Below are positions 12,998 through 22,862 of a DNA stretch of 22,862 nt, one piece after another. The notes under the pieces are model-generated. The model saw nothing but the letters and a program-made list of their open reading frames with translations, was not told where the DNA came from and made no database searches. The first letter of the stretch is position 1. The number at the start of each line of letters is the position of its first letter. This DNA is from Pseudomonadota bacterium (GTDB lineage: Bacteria; Pseudomonadota; Gammaproteobacteria; Burkholderiales; Burkholderiaceae): positions 1 through 22,862 of the forward strand of contig JAEZQX010000371.1 of assembly GCA_023441105.1 (NCBI GenBank), in the 5' to 3' direction. The translations under genes and the position numbers were made by a program.

Positions 12998-15649
12998 TTA
13001 CACTGGCTTTGCAGCGATCCACGCCGGCAGTGCGGCGAGCGCATCGTCCAGCGCGGGCGAATCGATTCCGCCGCCTTGCGCCATGTCGGCACGGCCACCA
13101 CCCTTGCCGCCGATGAGCGCCGCCACGTGGCCGACGACGTCGCCGGCCCGCAGCCGCGCCAGCGCCGTGCCATGCACGCCGCCGACCAGGGCGACCTTGC
13201 CTTCGCTGGCCGACGCCAGCAGCACGACGCAATCGCCGAGCTGCTGCTTGAGCCCGTCCACCGCCTCGCGCAGGGCCTTCGCATCGAGGCCATCCACGCG
13301 CGCGGCAAGCACGCGCATCCCGCCCACCGCGACGGCCGCCGCGGCGAGGTCGCGCGTGGCCGATCCCGCTGCGCGCGCCTTCAGTGCGTCGCGTTCGCGC
13401 TCGAGCTTCTTCTGCCGTTCCAGCAGCTGGCGGACCTTCTCGACCACCTCCGGCCCATGGCTCGCCAGCAGCGCGCCGAGCTCGGCCAGGCGCGCCTCCT
13501 CTTCGGCCACGAACGCCATGGCGCCGGCACCCGTGACCGCTTCGATGCGCCGCACGCCCGCGGCGACGCCGCCTTCGGAGGCGATCTTGAACAGGCCGAT
13601 GTCGCCGGTACGCGCGACGTGCGTGCCACCGCAGAGCTCGGTCGAGAAGTCGCCCATGCGCAGCACGCGAACCTCGTCGCCGTACTTCTCGCCGAACAGT
13701 GCCAGCGCGCCGAACTCGATCGCGTCCGGGTACGCCATCTCGTGGATTTCCGCGGCCGCGTTGCGGCGGATCTCGGCATTGACGAGGTCTTCGATGCGGC
13801 GCAGTTCGGCCGCGGCGAGCGGCTGCCCGTGCGAAAAGTCGAAGCGCAGGCGCTCGGGTGCCACCAGCGAACCCTTCTGCTGCACGTGCGTGCCGAGCAC
13901 CTGGCGCAGCGCCGCATGCAGCAGGTGGGTCGCCGAATGGTTCAGCATCGTCGCCTGGCGGCGGGCGGCATCGACGCGTGCCGACACCACCGCTCCCACC
14001 TGCAGCACGCCCTCGCTGACCTGCCCCGCATGGGCGTGGAACACGCCACCCAGCTTCACCGTGTCGCGGACCTCGAAAGCCACGCCTTCGGCGGCGAGGG
14101 TGCCGGTGTCCCCCACCTGCCCGCCGGATTCGGCGTAGAACGGCGTCTGATCGAGGATCACCAGGGCGTCGGCTCCGGGCTGCAGCGAATCCACCGCGCG
14201 CCCGCCCGCCACGATCGCCAGCACGCGCGCGCCGTCGAGGGACATCGCGTCGTAGCCGGTGAAGCGCGTCGGCGGCAGCGCACTGGCGATTTCCGCCGGC
14301 AGGCTGGCCTTGCCGTCGAACTGGCTCGCTGCGCGGGCGCGCTCGCGCTGTTCGTCCATTGCCGCCTCGAAACCGGCGGTATCGACCGACCAGCCACGCT
14401 CGCGCGCGATGTCCGCGGTGAGATCCACCGGGAAGCCGTAGGTGTCGTAGAGCGTGAACGCGATGCGGCCGGGCACGACGCGCCTCTCCGCGCCGGCGTC
14501 GCCGGCGACATCGGCCAGGGCGGAATCCAGCAGCTTCATGCCGGTCTCGAGTGTTTCGGAGAAGCGCTGTTCTTCCTGCAGCAGCACCGATTCGACCCGC
14601 GCCTGCGCGGCGGCGAGTTCGGGATAGGCATCGCCCATCACCTCCACCAGCGCCGGCACCATGGCATGGAAGAACGGCTGCTTCTGGCCCAGCATCCAGC
14701 CATGGCGCAGGGCGCGGCGGATGATCCGGCGCAGCACGTAGCCGCGCCCCTCGTTGGAGGGCGTGACGCCATCGACGATGAGGAAGCTGCAGGCACGGAT
14801 GTGATCGGCGATGACTCGCAGCGAGTTGCTGGAAAGGTCGCGGGTGCCGGTCAGGCGCGCCGCCGCGCCGATCAGGCGCTGGAACAGGTCGATCCCGTAG
14901 TTGGAATGCACGTGCTGCAGCACGGCGGCGAGGCGCTCGAGGCCCATGCCGGTGTCGACGCAGGGAGCCGGCAGCGGCGCGAGGCTGCCGTCGGCCGCGC
15001 GGTCGAACTGCATGAAGACGAGGTTCCAGATCTCGATGAAGCGGTCGCCGTCCTCCTCCGCCGATCCGGGCGGACCGCCCGGCACGTCCGCGCCGTGGTC
15101 ATAGAAGATCTCGGTGCAGGGGCCGCAGGGGCCGGTATCGGCCATCTGCCAGAAGTTGTCGCTGGCGTAGGGCGCGCCCTTGTTGTCGCCGATGCGCACG
15201 ATGCGATCGGCAGGCACGCCGATGGCGTCCTGCCAGATGGCGTACGCCTCGTCGTCGGTGGCATAGACCGTGACCCACAGCCGTGCCGGATCGAGCTGCA
15301 GCACGCCGGTCAGGAACTCCCACGCCCAGGCGATGGCCTCGCGCTTGAAGTAGTCGCCGAAGGACCAGTTGCCGAGCATCTCGAAGAACGTGTGGTGGCG
15401 TGCGGTGTAGCCCACCTGGTCGAGGTCGTTGTGCTTGCCGCCGGCCCGCAGGCAGCGCTGGACGTCGGCCGCGCGCACGTACGGCAGCTTCTCGCTGCCG
15501 AGGAACACGTTCTTGAACTGGACCATGCCCGAATTGGTGAACAGCAGGGTCGGATCGTTCGCCGGGACCAGCGAGCTCGACGGCACGATGGCGTGCCCGC
15601 GGGCGCGGAAGAACTCCAGGAACGCGGAGCGGATTTCGGAGGTTTTCAT
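12998..15649 (-). CDS. alaS: Alanine--tRNA ligase
   Basis: The 883-residue enzyme charges tRNA-Ala. The N-terminal class II catalytic core begins [29 protein letters not shown] and continues with [15 protein letters not shown] and [11 protein letters not shown]. The editing domain carries the zinc ligands H571 and H575 (HSATHLLH) and C673 and H677 (CGGTH), at the spacing known for bacterial AlaRS. The C-terminal glycine-rich [14 protein letters not shown] belongs to the C-Ala/DHHA1 domain. ATG 15649 is chosen because it gives the conserved N-terminus; the open frame reaches 15721 but upstream residues look noncoding. It follows recX by 68 bases on the same strand and is probably co-transcribed with it. 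Confidence 0.97.
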   Translation of the reverse strand: MKTSEIRSAFLEFFRARGHAIVPSSSLVPANDPTLLFTNSGMVQFKNVFLGSEKLPYVRAADVQRCLRAGGKHNDLDQVGYTARHHTFFEMLGNWSFGDYFKREAIAWAWEFLTGVLQLDPARLWVTVYATDDEAYAIWQDAIGVPADRIVRIGDNKGAPYASDNFWQMADTGPCGPCTEIFYDHGADVPGGPPGSAEEDGDRFIEIWNLVFMQFDRAADGSLAPLPAPCVDTGMGLERLAAVLQHVHSNYGIDLFQRLIGAAARLTGTRDLSSNSLRVIADHIRACSFLIVDGVTPSNEGRGYVLRRIIRRALRHGWMLGQKQPFFHAMVPALVEVMGDAYPELAAAQARVESVLLQEEQRFSETLETGMKLLDSALADVAGDAGAERRVVPGRIAFTLYDTYGFPVDLTADIARERGWSVDTAGFEAAMDEQRERARAASQFDGKASLPAEIASALPPTRFTGYDAMSLDGARVLAIVAGGRAVDSLQPGADALVILDQTPFYAESGGQVGDTGTLAAEGVAFEVRDTVKLGGVFHAHAGQVSEGVLQVGAVVSARVDAARRQATMLNHSATHLLHAALRQVLGTHVQQKGSLVAPERLRFDFSHGQPLAAAELRRIEDLVNAEIRRNAAAEIHEMAYPDAIEFGALALFGEKYGDEVRVLRMGDFSTELCGGTHVARTGDIGLFKIASEGGVAAGVRRIEAVTGAGAMAFVAEEEARLAELGALLASHGPEVVEKVRQLLERQKKLERERDALKARAAGSATRDLAAAAVAVGGMRVLAARVDGLDAKALREAVDGLKQQLGDCVVLLASASEGKVALVGGVHGTALARLRAGDVVGHVAALIGGKGGGRADMAQGGGIDSPALDDALAALPAWIAAKPV

Positions 15650-15717
15650 CGGACGAAGATCGAAAGGGAACCGGGGCCGTGGCAGCGGGCACGCCGAGGC
15701 GCAGCCCGGAGAGCGGT

Positions 15718-16212
15718 TCATCGATCGATGCCGTCGTCCAGGTCGCCCGTGTCGGTGCGCGTGACCGCGCGTACTGTCGCCGCATCGAAGCCGCGGCGCA
15801 AGAGAAAGGCCGCCTGCGCGGCACGCGCGGCGCGGTCGCCATCCGCCTGCCGAGCGGGGCGTCGGCGCACCTGGGCGGCGGCAAGCGCGGTCCAGTCCAC
15901 GTCGAGGGCGGCCAGCACGGCGCGGATCGCGGCATCGGCCAGCCCGTGCGATTTCAGCTCGGCGTGGATGCGGCGCGGTCCGTAGCCCTGCGCGGCGCGC
16001 CGGCGCGCGAGGCTGGCGGCGAAGCGGTCGTCGTCCTGGTAGGCGAGGTCCTGCAGCCGCTCGATGGCGGCGACGGATTCGCCGCCCGCGTGCCCGCGCA
16101 GGGCCAGCTTGGCCTTCAGTTCACGCGCCGAATGCTCGCGTCGCGAGAGCAGGCCGACGGCGCGCTGGAAGGCGTCGGGTGCTGCCCTGGGTGGCTTGCT
16201 GCGCTGGCCCAC
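15718..16212 (-). CDS. recX: RecX, regulator of RecA
   Basis: This 164-residue protein has the tandem three-helix repeats of Rec[28 protein letters not shown] near the start, then [43 protein letters not shown], and finally [19 protein letters not shown]. RecX binds RecA filaments and limits recombinase and coprotease activity. No ATG precedes the conserved region. GTG 16212, with AGGGG upstream, fits the family length and is used here. In related genomes recX directly follows recA, but here a methyltransferase gene separates them. Confidence 0.92.
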   Translation of the reverse strand: MGQRSKPPRAAPDAFQRAVGLLSRREHSARELKAKLALRGHAGGESVAAIERLQDLAYQDDDRFAASLARRRAAQGYGPRRIHAELKSHGLADAAIRAVLAALDVDWTALAAAQVRRRPARQADGDRAARAAQAAFLLRRGFDAATVRAVTRTDTGDLDDGIDR

Positions 16213-16276
16213 TCCGGATGCCCCTGTCGCGGCAAGGCCGCCGCAGCAGCCGTGCCATGGATGCGTGCACCACGTC

Positions 16277-17035
16277 CTAGCCGAGCGCGACCGGCGGCAC
16301 GCAGTGCTCGAACTCGGCGGTCTTCCCGACCGGCACCATGAAGAAATCCCAGCAGATGACATCGCAGGAGCGCGCCCATTCATCGCGTCCCAGGCGATGG
16401 CCGAACACGTCGTACATGGCGTATCCGTTGGCCTCAGCGAAGTCGAACAGGGTGAAAAGGCCATGTCCGTACGCGCTGTACCCCGGCCGGCCGTACTCCA
16501 CCGAGAAGAACGGCCGCTGCTTCGAGAGCACGCCGCCAGCGCCGGAAAGGACGTCCATTTCGCCGCCTTCGACGTCCACCTTCACGTAGCGGAGGTGCTC
16601 GACCGCTTCCAGCCGGTCATCCAGGGTTTCGACCGCCACCTCGATCTGGCGCGGGCGTGCCGCGGCCGGGTTGTTGTAGACGCGCTGGCGCAGGCCGCTT
16701 TCCTCCGGGGTGCCTTCGGCGTGCACGAACGGCAACCGGCCCCCGGCGCCCGCCAGGGCGACGTTGCACAGGGTGACGTTCGGCTGGTCGAAGCGCGCCT
16801 GCAGCTGCCCGAACGCGAACGGCAGCGGCTCGTACGCCAGCACCCTGCCCGTCGGGCCGACGCAGTCGAGCAGGCAGGCGAGATGCCGGCCCGTGTGGGC
16901 GCCGACATCGGCCACGGTGTCGCCCGGCCTCACCAGGCGGCGGTAGTGCCGCTCGAGCATGCCCTCGAAATCGAAGGCCGTCCCTGCCCGCTGCGCAGCA
17001 GTGATCCGCTCCAGGCGCTGGCTGAAGGGTTCCAT
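16277..17035 (-). CDS. FkbM-family methyltransferase
   Basis: The 252-residue protein is a class I SAM-dependent methyltransferase of the FkbM type. Motif I is VADVGAHTGRHL at about 41-52, a YEPLPFAFGQLQARF segment at 69-82 corresponds to the acidic ribose-binding loop, and the family hallmark YVKVDVEGGEMDVLSGA lies at 150-166. FkbM enzymes usually O-methylate sugars or small metabolites, often in polysaccharide or glycolipid synthesis; the substrate here is unknown. It starts at ATG 17035, 28 bases after the recA stop, and ends 64 bases before recX on the same strand. It therefore appears inserted into the recA-recX operon and may be expressed with it. Confidence 0.9.
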   Translation of the reverse strand: MEPFSQRLERITAAQRAGTAFDFEGMLERHYRRLVRPGDTVADVGAHTGRHLACLLDCVGPTGRVLAYEPLPFAFGQLQARFDQPNVTLCNVALAGAGGRLPFVHAEGTPEESGLRQRVYNNPAAARPRQIEVAVETLDDRLEAVEHLRYVKVDVEGGEMDVLSGAGGVLSKQRPFFSVEYGRPGYSAYGHGLFTLFDFAEANGYAMYDVFGHRLGRDEWARSCDVICWDFFMVPVGKTAEFEHCVPPVALG

Positions 17036-17063
17036 GGGGCGGTCGCCTGCGCGCCGCGTCGGC

Positions 17064-18095
<1,032 letters not shown>

Positions 18096-18216
18096 CGTCG
18101 AAATCCTCTGCTGTGGAGGACGGCGAGCGTGCAGGCCGGCCGTCTCAGGCGGCAAGACACCGCTGATGGAAGGATTATCCCACAGCGGCCGCGCCGGGCG
18201 ATCCGCGATCGGCGCG

Positions 18217-18726
18217 TCAGCTCGTAAGAATCCGGCGCACGCCGTCGAGGGCGGCACCGACGGTCTGCCGCCGCACCGCCTCGCGGTCGCCCTCGAAATG
18301 GAAGAGGTCGGTGCGGGCGTAGCCGCCGCGCCGCTTCCAGCCGATCCAGACCGTGCCGACCGGCTTGGCGTCGGTGCCGCCGCCGGGGCCGGCGACGCCG
18401 GTGACCGCCACCGCCACGCTGGCGCCATAGCGGGCAAGCGCACCGGACACCATTTCGGCCACCGCTTCCTGGCTGACCGCGCCGTTGCGTTCGAGCGTCT
18501 GCGGCTGCACGCCGAGAAGCGCTTCCTTCGCCTCGTAGCTGTAGGCGACCACGCCGCACTCGAACCAGGTGGAACTGCCCGGCACGTCGGTCAGCACCTT
18601 GGCGATCCAGCCGCCGGTGCACGATTCCGCCGTCACCATCGTCTGGCCGCGCGCCAGCAGGCATTCGGCCACGGCCAGCGCCTGGGCGTTGAGTTCGGCA
18701 TCGGTGCAGGACGCGCCGTCGGACAC
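18217..18726 (-). CDS. pncC: CinA-family nicotinamide-nucleotide amidohydrolase
   Basis: This 169-residue protein corresponds to the CinA C-terminal domain alone. [41 protein letters not shown] at 33-73 includes the catalytic serine S35 and the conserved lysine in [28 protein letters not shown] follows further on. It hydrolyses nicotinamide mononucleotide to nicotinate mononucleotide in pyridine nucleotide recycling. GTG 18726 has GGAA five bases upstream and gives the normal length; the open frame extends further but reads as noncoding. It stands directly upstream of recA on the same strand, a common neighbourhood for cinA. Confidence 0.93.
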   Translation of the reverse strand: MSDGASCTDAELNAQALAVAECLLARGQTMVTAESCTGGWIAKVLTDVPGSSTWFECGVVAYSYEAKEALLGVQPQTLERNGAVSQEAVAEMVSGALARYGASVAVAVTGVAGPGGGTDAKPVGTVWIGWKRRGGYARTDLFHFEGDREAVRRQTVGAALDGVRRILTS

Positions 18727-18892
18727 GGGAGTTCCCGCCGCGGAAAAACCCGAGCATAGCGCAGCCGTGGCCCCGCCGGCGGGTGCTGCCGGGCGCTCGT
18801 CGCCGCCGCGTGCGCGGGGTCGTTCGGCCACCACACAGGTTGCGCTGCGTAGAGTTGCACGGTTGAGCCTGCCGCAATCAGAGGTGCATCCG

Positions 18893-19888
18893 ATGCCCCC
18901 ATCCCCGCGCCGCATGCGTGCAGCCGTGCTGGTCGAACCCGGCCGCTTCGAACTGCAGCACGTGCCGCTGCCCGAGCCCGGGCCGCACGAGGTGCGCATC
19001 CGCCTGCAGGGCAGCGGCGTGTGCGCCTCCAACATCCCCGCGTTCGAGGGCCGCGACTGGTTCACCTACCCGCTCGCCCCGGGCGACCTCGGGCACGAGG
19101 GCTGGGGCGTGGTCGATGCGACCGGCAGCGCGGTACACGACATCCGGCCTGGCGAGCGGGTGGCGGCGCTCTCCTTCCGTGCCTACGCCGAGTACGACGT
19201 GGCCGCCGCGGATGCGGTGGTGCGACTGCCTGCCGCCCTGGATGGCCAGCCGTTTCCGGGCGAGGCGCTGGGCTGCGCCATGAACATCTTCCGGCGCGCC
19301 GACATCCGGGCCGGCCAGACGGTCGCCGTGATCGGCACCGGCTTCCTCGGCGGCGCGCTGGTGCAGCTCGCCAGCCATGCCGGGGCGCGCGTGATCGCGC
19401 TCTCGCGCGCCGCCTCTTCGCTCGACCTTGCGCGGGCCTGCGGGGCAGCTGCAACCATCGCCATGGAGGACCACGCCCACATCATCGAGGCGGTCCGCGA
19501 CCTCACCCATGGCGCCTTCTGCGAACGGGTCATCGAAGCCACGGGCAAGCAGTGGCCGCTGGACCTCGCGGGCGAACTCACCGCCACGCGCGGACGGCTG
19601 GTGATTGCCGGCTACCACCAGGACGGCACCCGCTCGGTCAACATGCAGCTATGGAACTGGCGCGGCATCGACGTCATCAATGCGCACGAGCGCGATCCGG
19701 CGGTGGCACGCGGCGGCATGGCGCGCGCCGTGGCGGCGGTGCTCGATGGGCGGCTCGACCCTGCCCTGCTCCTGACCCACGCCTTTCCCCTGCCGGAAAT
19801 CGGCGCCGCGCTGGCAGCCGTGCGCGACCGTCCGCCCGGTTTCACCAAGGCCTGCGTACTGATGGAGGAGACCGCCGATGGCGTCTGA
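18893..19888 (+). CDS. MDR-family (zinc-type) alcohol dehydrogenase-like protein
   Basis: This 331-residue medium-chain dehydrogenase starts at ATG 18893 (GAGGT upstream). The GroES-like N-domain has GSGVCASNIPAFEG (C44) and GDLGHEGWG (H68, E69), the usual catalytic zinc ligands. The four-cysteine structural zinc loop is missing. The Rossmann motif GTGFLGG is at 148-154. The substrate is unknown. Its last 11 bases overlap the start of the Gfo/Idh/MocA oxidoreductase, so the two are translationally coupled and may act on the same sugar or cyclitol. It is divergent from pncC, with a 166-base gap. Confidence 0.9.
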   Translation: MPPSPRRMRAAVLVEPGRFELQHVPLPEPGPHEVRIRLQGSGVCASNIPAFEGRDWFTYPLAPGDLGHEGWGVVDATGSAVHDIRPGERVAALSFRAYAEYDVAAADAVVRLPAALDGQPFPGEALGCAMNIFRRADIRAGQTVAVIGTGFLGGALVQLASHAGARVIALSRAASSLDLARACGAAATIAMEDHAHIIEAVRDLTHGAFCERVIEATGKQWPLDLAGELTATRGRLVIAGYHQDGTRSVNMQLWNWRGIDVINAHERDPAVARGGMARAVAAVLDGRLDPALLLTHAFPLPEIGAALAAVRDRPPGFTKACVLMEETADGV

Positions 19889-20891
19889 TCGGCTGCGCCT
19901 GGGGTTCCTCGGCGTCGGCTGGATCGGCCGCCACCGGATGCAGGCGCTGCTCGAGTCGGGGCTCGTCGAAGCCGTCGCCCTGGCCGATCCGGCAGCAGAC
20001 TGCCTCGACGCCGCCGCGCAGCTCGCACCCGCCGCGGCACGCTGCCAGGGCCTCACGGAACTGCTTGCCTTGCCGCTGGATGGCATCGTCATTGCCACGC
20101 CCAGCGCCAGCCATGCCGCGCAATCGATTGCGGCGCTCGACCACGGCCTCGCGGTGTTCTGCCAGAAGCCGCTGGGACGCAGCGCGGCGGAAGTGGCGAG
20201 CGTGCTGGAGGCAGCCGCCCGCGCCGACCGTCGCCTTGGCGTGGACCTCAGCTACCGTCATCTCGCCGGCATGCCCGAAGCACGCGCCCTCATCGCCGAA
20301 GGGGCGCTGGGCCGGGTGCACGCGATGGAACTGGTGTTCCACAACGCCTACGGACCGGACAAGCCCTGGTTCCGCGACCGCGCGCTCGCCGGTGGCGGCT
20401 GCGTGATGGACCTCGGCATCCACCTGGTGGACCTCGCCTTGTGGCTGGCCGGCGGCGTCGCCGTGACGGGCGTCACCAGCCGCTGCTACGCCGGCGGCGT
20501 GCCGCTGCGCGATGCACCGGGCGCGGTGGAGGATTACGCGACGGCGCGGCTCGACCTCGCCGATGGCACCGCGGTGGACCTCGCCTGCTCGTGGAACCTG
20601 CCGCTCGGCGTGGATGCCGAAATCCGCGCGCGCGTGTTCGGCAGCCAGGGCGCGATGACCCTGCGCAACGTCGACGGATCCTTCTACGACTTCCTGCTCG
20701 AACAGCACGGCAGTGGCCAGCACCGCGTGCTCGGCTCGCCACCGGATGCCTGGGGGGGCCGTGCGGCCGTCGCGTGGGCGCAAGCCGTGCTGCGCGATCG
20801 CAGGCAGGATGCGGAAGGCGCGCGCGGACTGCTCGCCGTCGCCGGCGCGCTGGATGCCATCTACCGCAGCGAGCTGGAAGCGCCTCGCTAG
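19878..20891 (+). CDS. Gfo/Idh/MocA-family oxidoreductase
   Basis: The 337-residue protein has an N-terminal Rossmann motif GFLGVGWIGRHR at 9-20, VIATPSASHA at 71-80, and CQKPLG at 95-100, where K97 is the conserved catalytic lysine (a QKP variant of the common EKP). GGGCVMDLGIHLVDLALWL at 172-190 supplies D178 and H182 of the active site. Such enzymes oxidise or reduce sugars and their derivatives with NAD(P). Its ATG overlaps the preceding MDR gene by 11 bases. A GC hairpin lies 18 bases after its stop, between it and the convergent UDP-glucuronate decarboxylase. The substrate cannot be told from the sequence. Confidence 0.92.
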   Translation: MASDRLRLGFLGVGWIGRHRMQALLESGLVEAVALADPAADCLDAAAQLAPAAARCQGLTELLALPLDGIVIATPSASHAAQSIAALDHGLAVFCQKPLGRSAAEVASVLEAAARADRRLGVDLSYRHLAGMPEARALIAEGALGRVHAMELVFHNAYGPDKPWFRDRALAGGGCVMDLGIHLVDLALWLAGGVAVTGVTSRCYAGGVPLRDAPGAVEDYATARLDLADGTAVDLACSWNLPLGVDAEIRARVFGSQGAMTLRNVDGSFYDFLLEQHGSGQHRVLGSPPDAWGGRAAVAWAQAVLRDRRQDAEGARGLLAVAGALDAIYRSELEAPR

Positions 20892-20909
20892 CTTGCGGCG
20901 CGCCTGCTA

Positions 20910-20927
20910 CGCCCGACGAGGCGGGCG
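20910..20927. terminator. Hairpin between convergent genes
   Basis: CGCCCG (20910-20915) pairs with CGGGCG (20922-20927) around a 6-nt loop. It sits in the 93-base gap between two convergent stops, where a shared terminator is expected. It has no T-tract. Confidence 0.35.
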
Positions 20928-20984
20928 CCGCGCTTGGCCACGGGGATGCGATGGATCTGCAGACCGCCTGCCGCGGGAGGCGCG

Positions 20985-22010
20985 TCAATGCAGCACGGCC
21001 GGCCGCGGTTCGGCTTCCGGTCGCGGCTTGCGCGTCGCCACCGGGTCCTGCCGGCACGACTGGATCGTGCGGGCAAGGCCTTCCTCCGCCGGCACCAGCG
21101 GCACCCAGTCGAGCAGGCGCCGCGCCAGCGTGATGTCGGGGCGCCGCCGGCGCGGGTCGTTCTCCGGCAGCGGGTGGAATTCCAGTGGCGAACGGCTGCG
21201 CGTCAGCGCCAGCACCAGTTCGGCGATCTCGCGCACGCTGAGCTCGGTCGGATTGCCGAGGTTGACGGGCCCGGCATGGTCCACCTTCATGTAGCGCACG
21301 ATCGCTTCGACCAGATCGGAGACGTACTGCAGGCTGCGCGTCTGGCTGCCATCGCCGAAGATGCTGAGGGGCTCGCCCGCCAGGGCCTGGTGGATGAAGT
21401 TGGTGACGATGCGCCCGTCCTGCGGATCCATCCGCGGTCCGTAGGTGTTGAAGATGCGGATGATCCGCACGTCCAGGCCGTAATGGCGGTGGTAGGCCAT
21501 GGTGGCAGCCTCCGCGTAGCGCTTGCCTTCGTCGTACATGCTGCGTGGGCCGTTGGGATTGCAGTTGCCCCAGTGGCATTCCTGCTGCGGATGCTGCACC
21601 GGGTCGCCGTAGACCTCGCTCGTGCTCGCCAGCAGGAAGCGCGCCCGCTTGGCGCGCGCCAGTTCGAGCAGGTTGTGCGTGCCGGCGCTGTTGACCTCCA
21701 GCGTTTCGATCGGCCAGCGCTGGTACTTGGGCGGCGATGCCGGGCTGGCGAGGTGCATCACCCAGTCCAGCGGCTCGCTCACGTCGATGGGCGCCACGAC
21801 GTCGTGCTGCATGAAGCGGAAGCGCTTGCGACCGCGCAGGTGCGCGATGTTGTCCAGCCGCCCCGTGATGAGGTTGTCGGCCGCGATCACGCGGTGGCCG
21901 TCCTCGACCAGCCGGTCGACGAGATGCGAGCCCACGAAACCGGCGCCCCCGGCGACGAGGATCGACAGCGGGCGATCGGTGTGCAGCGGTAAGACCTTTG
22001 CTCTGCTCAT
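20985..22010 (-). CDS. UDP-glucuronate decarboxylase (UDP-xylose synthase)
   Basis: This 341-residue extended SDR protein has the NAD-binding motif GGAGFVGSH at 21-29, HLASPASPPKYQRWPIETLEVNSAGTHNLLELA at 86-119, STSEVYGDP at 129-137, and the catalytic YDEGK with Y159 and K163. It then shows the family signature IIRIFNTYGPRMDPQDGRIVTNFI. These features match UXS enzymes, which convert UDP-glucuronate to UDP-xylose for surface polysaccharide or glycan synthesis. ATG 22010 has AGGA upstream. It is divergent from the epimerase gene at 22338, and both probably belong to a sugar-nucleotide cluster that continues beyond the right edge. Confidence 0.93.
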   Translation of the reverse strand: MSRAKVLPLHTDRPLSILVAGGAGFVGSHLVDRLVEDGHRVIAADNLITGRLDNIAHLRGRKRFRFMQHDVVAPIDVSEPLDWVMHLASPASPPKYQRWPIETLEVNSAGTHNLLELARAKRARFLLASTSEVYGDPVQHPQQECHWGNCNPNGPRSMYDEGKRYAEAATMAYHRHYGLDVRIIRIFNTYGPRMDPQDGRIVTNFIHQALAGEPLSIFGDGSQTRSLQYVSDLVEAIVRYMKVDHAGPVNLGNPTELSVREIAELVLALTRSRSPLEFHPLPENDPRRRRPDITLARRLLDWVPLVPAEEGLARTIQSCRQDPVATRKPRPEAEPRPAVLH

Positions 22011-22337
22011 TGCATGCTTTTCCTGTGCTGGGATCTGGCCGGTCCGCGAAGGAGTCGACGGGCCCGCGGCGAACTGCCGGGCACGAATCGCACAGGCCGC
22101 CCTGCTGGTCGATCATCGGCTGGGCCCTATCACCACTGCTGAACGGAGTCAGCAATTGGTGAAGGCACAGTTCAGTTCGCCGGCAAAGCGTGCATCACGG
22201 CTGTGCGCTGCCGCACTCAGCCGTTGGCAGCGTTCATGCGCGAGTGGAACGCGCGGCCGGATACTCGGCTGCGCAAAGCGCCACGGTGCGTGTCGCCGCT
22301 GCGCCAGCGAACTCGTCACCGGCGACCGGGAGCGCAC
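22011..22337. promoter_or_regulatory. Divergent intergenic region of two sugar-nucleotide genes
   Basis: The 327-base gap must hold the promoters for the decarboxylase (leftward) and the epimerase (rightward). A 6-bp inverted repeat, TGCTGA (22137-22142) and TCAGCA (22149-22154), is a possible operator. No coding frame with protein-like sequence is visible. Confidence 0.35.
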
Positions 22338-22862
22338 ATGGCAAAGACCATCCTCATCACCGGCGGGGCCGGCTTCATCGGCTCGCATCTTGCCGACCAG
22401 CTGCTCGCCGAAGGACACGCCGTGCGCGTGTTCGACAACCTCAGCCCGCAGGTGCATGGCGACCGCGCCGCGCGCCCGGACTACCTCGCGCCGGAAGCCG
22501 AGTTCGTTGCCGGCGACGTGCGCGATGCGGCGGCGGTGGAGCGCGTGCTGCGGGGCGTGGACGGCGTCTACCACCTGGCCGCCGCCGTCGGCGTGGGCCA
22601 GAGCATGTACGAGGTGGCGGGCTACACCTCGATCAACAATCTCGGCACCGCCGTGCTGCTGGAGGCGCTGATCGAGCGACCGGTCGAACGCCTCGTGGTC
22701 GCCTCCAGCATGAGCGTGTACGGCGAAGGCATGTACCGCGACCGCGACGGTCGCGCCGTGCCCGGCCAGCGGCGCAGCCGCGAGCAGCTGGCGCAGGCGC
22801 AGTGGGAACTGCAGGACGAGTCCGGCGCGGCGGTCGCGCCGCTGCCGCCGCCGGCGGTCAAG
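22338..22862 (+). CDS. NAD-dependent NDP-sugar epimerase/dehydratase, 3'-partial
   Basis: ATG 22338 follows GGAG at five bases and opens 175 codons that run off the window. The N-terminus MAKTILITGGAGFIGSHLADQLL carries the NAD-binding GxxGxxG motif (9-15). YHLAAAVGVGQSMYE and VVASSMSVYGEGMY follow, as in extended SDR epimerases. The stretch after VYGEG (RDRDGRAVPGQRRSREQLAQAQWEL) resembles the insertion of dTDP-L-rhamnose 4-epimerase-like proteins, but the substrate is uncertain because the catalytic YxxxK lies beyond the edge. Confidence 0.88.
   Translation, partial: MAKTILITGGAGFIGSHLADQLLAEGHAVRVFDNLSPQVHGDRAARPDYLAPEAEFVAGDVRDAAAVERVLRGVDGVYHLAAAVGVGQSMYEVAGYTSINNLGTAVLLEALIERPVERLVVASSMSVYGEGMYRDRDGRAVPGQRRSREQLAQAQWELQDESGAAVAPLPPPAVK

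Noticed and set aside
13076..15985. A 969-residue plus-strand ORF
   Set aside because: It is exactly antisense to alaS and recX, and its His/Arg/Ala-rich composition marks it as a high-GC shadow.
20473..22155. A 560-residue minus-strand ORF
   Set aside because: It is a frame-shifted shadow of the UDP-glucuronate decarboxylase and continues antisense into the Gfo/Idh/MocA gene.

Overview
The window looks like a piece of a high-GC gammaproteobacterial chromosome, most likely Xanthomonadaceae/Lysobacteraceae. This is inferred from the minus-strand block cinA(pncC) - recA - [FkbM methyltransferase] - recX - alaS - csrA - tRNA-Ser(GCT), which is close to the order known in that family. Two things differ from the usual order: a FkbM-type methyltransferase sits between recA and recX, and no lexA lies next to recA.

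Layout. (1) 1-1366: old chromosomal flank holding the 3' part of an APC-family permease that needs at least one frameshift to be read, ending in a strong hairpin that probably terminated tRNA-Ser before insertion. (2) 1367-12373: an integrated element of about 11 kb, bounded by a 19-bp direct repeat equal to the 3' end of tRNA-Ser(GCT). The tyrosine integrase lies next to the intact tRNA. (3) 12355-18726: tRNA-Ser, csrA, alaS, recX, FkbM methyltransferase, recA and pncC/cinA, all on the minus strand. (4) 18893-22862: sugar-metabolism genes: an MDR dehydrogenase overlapping a Gfo/Idh/MocA oxidoreductase (plus), a UDP-glucuronate decarboxylase (minus), and the start of an NDP-sugar epimerase that runs off the right edge (plus).

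Inside the island, an MT-A70 adenine methyltransferase (plus) converges on a BglII/BstYI-like restriction endonuclease (minus), giving a probable restriction-modification system. The endonuclease start codon overlaps the end of an unrecognised small gene. Upstream of both, on the same strand, is an unrecognised 399-residue protein with one membrane segment and a C-terminal SH3-like domain. A serine recombinase is divergent from that gene, with an AT-rich inverted repeat between them. Next come an HUH-motif Rep-like protein, an XRE repressor antisense to its 3' end, a frameshifted small gene, a cluster of three small minus-strand ORFs, a gene-poor stretch rich in tandem hairpins (about 9126-9321), a small helical protein, a cysteine-rich zinc-ribbon-like protein and the integrase. 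The island therefore has integration, Rep-like and defence genes, but no conjugation machinery or phage structural genes that I can recognise. It resembles a small integrative or satellite-type element carrying defence cargo.
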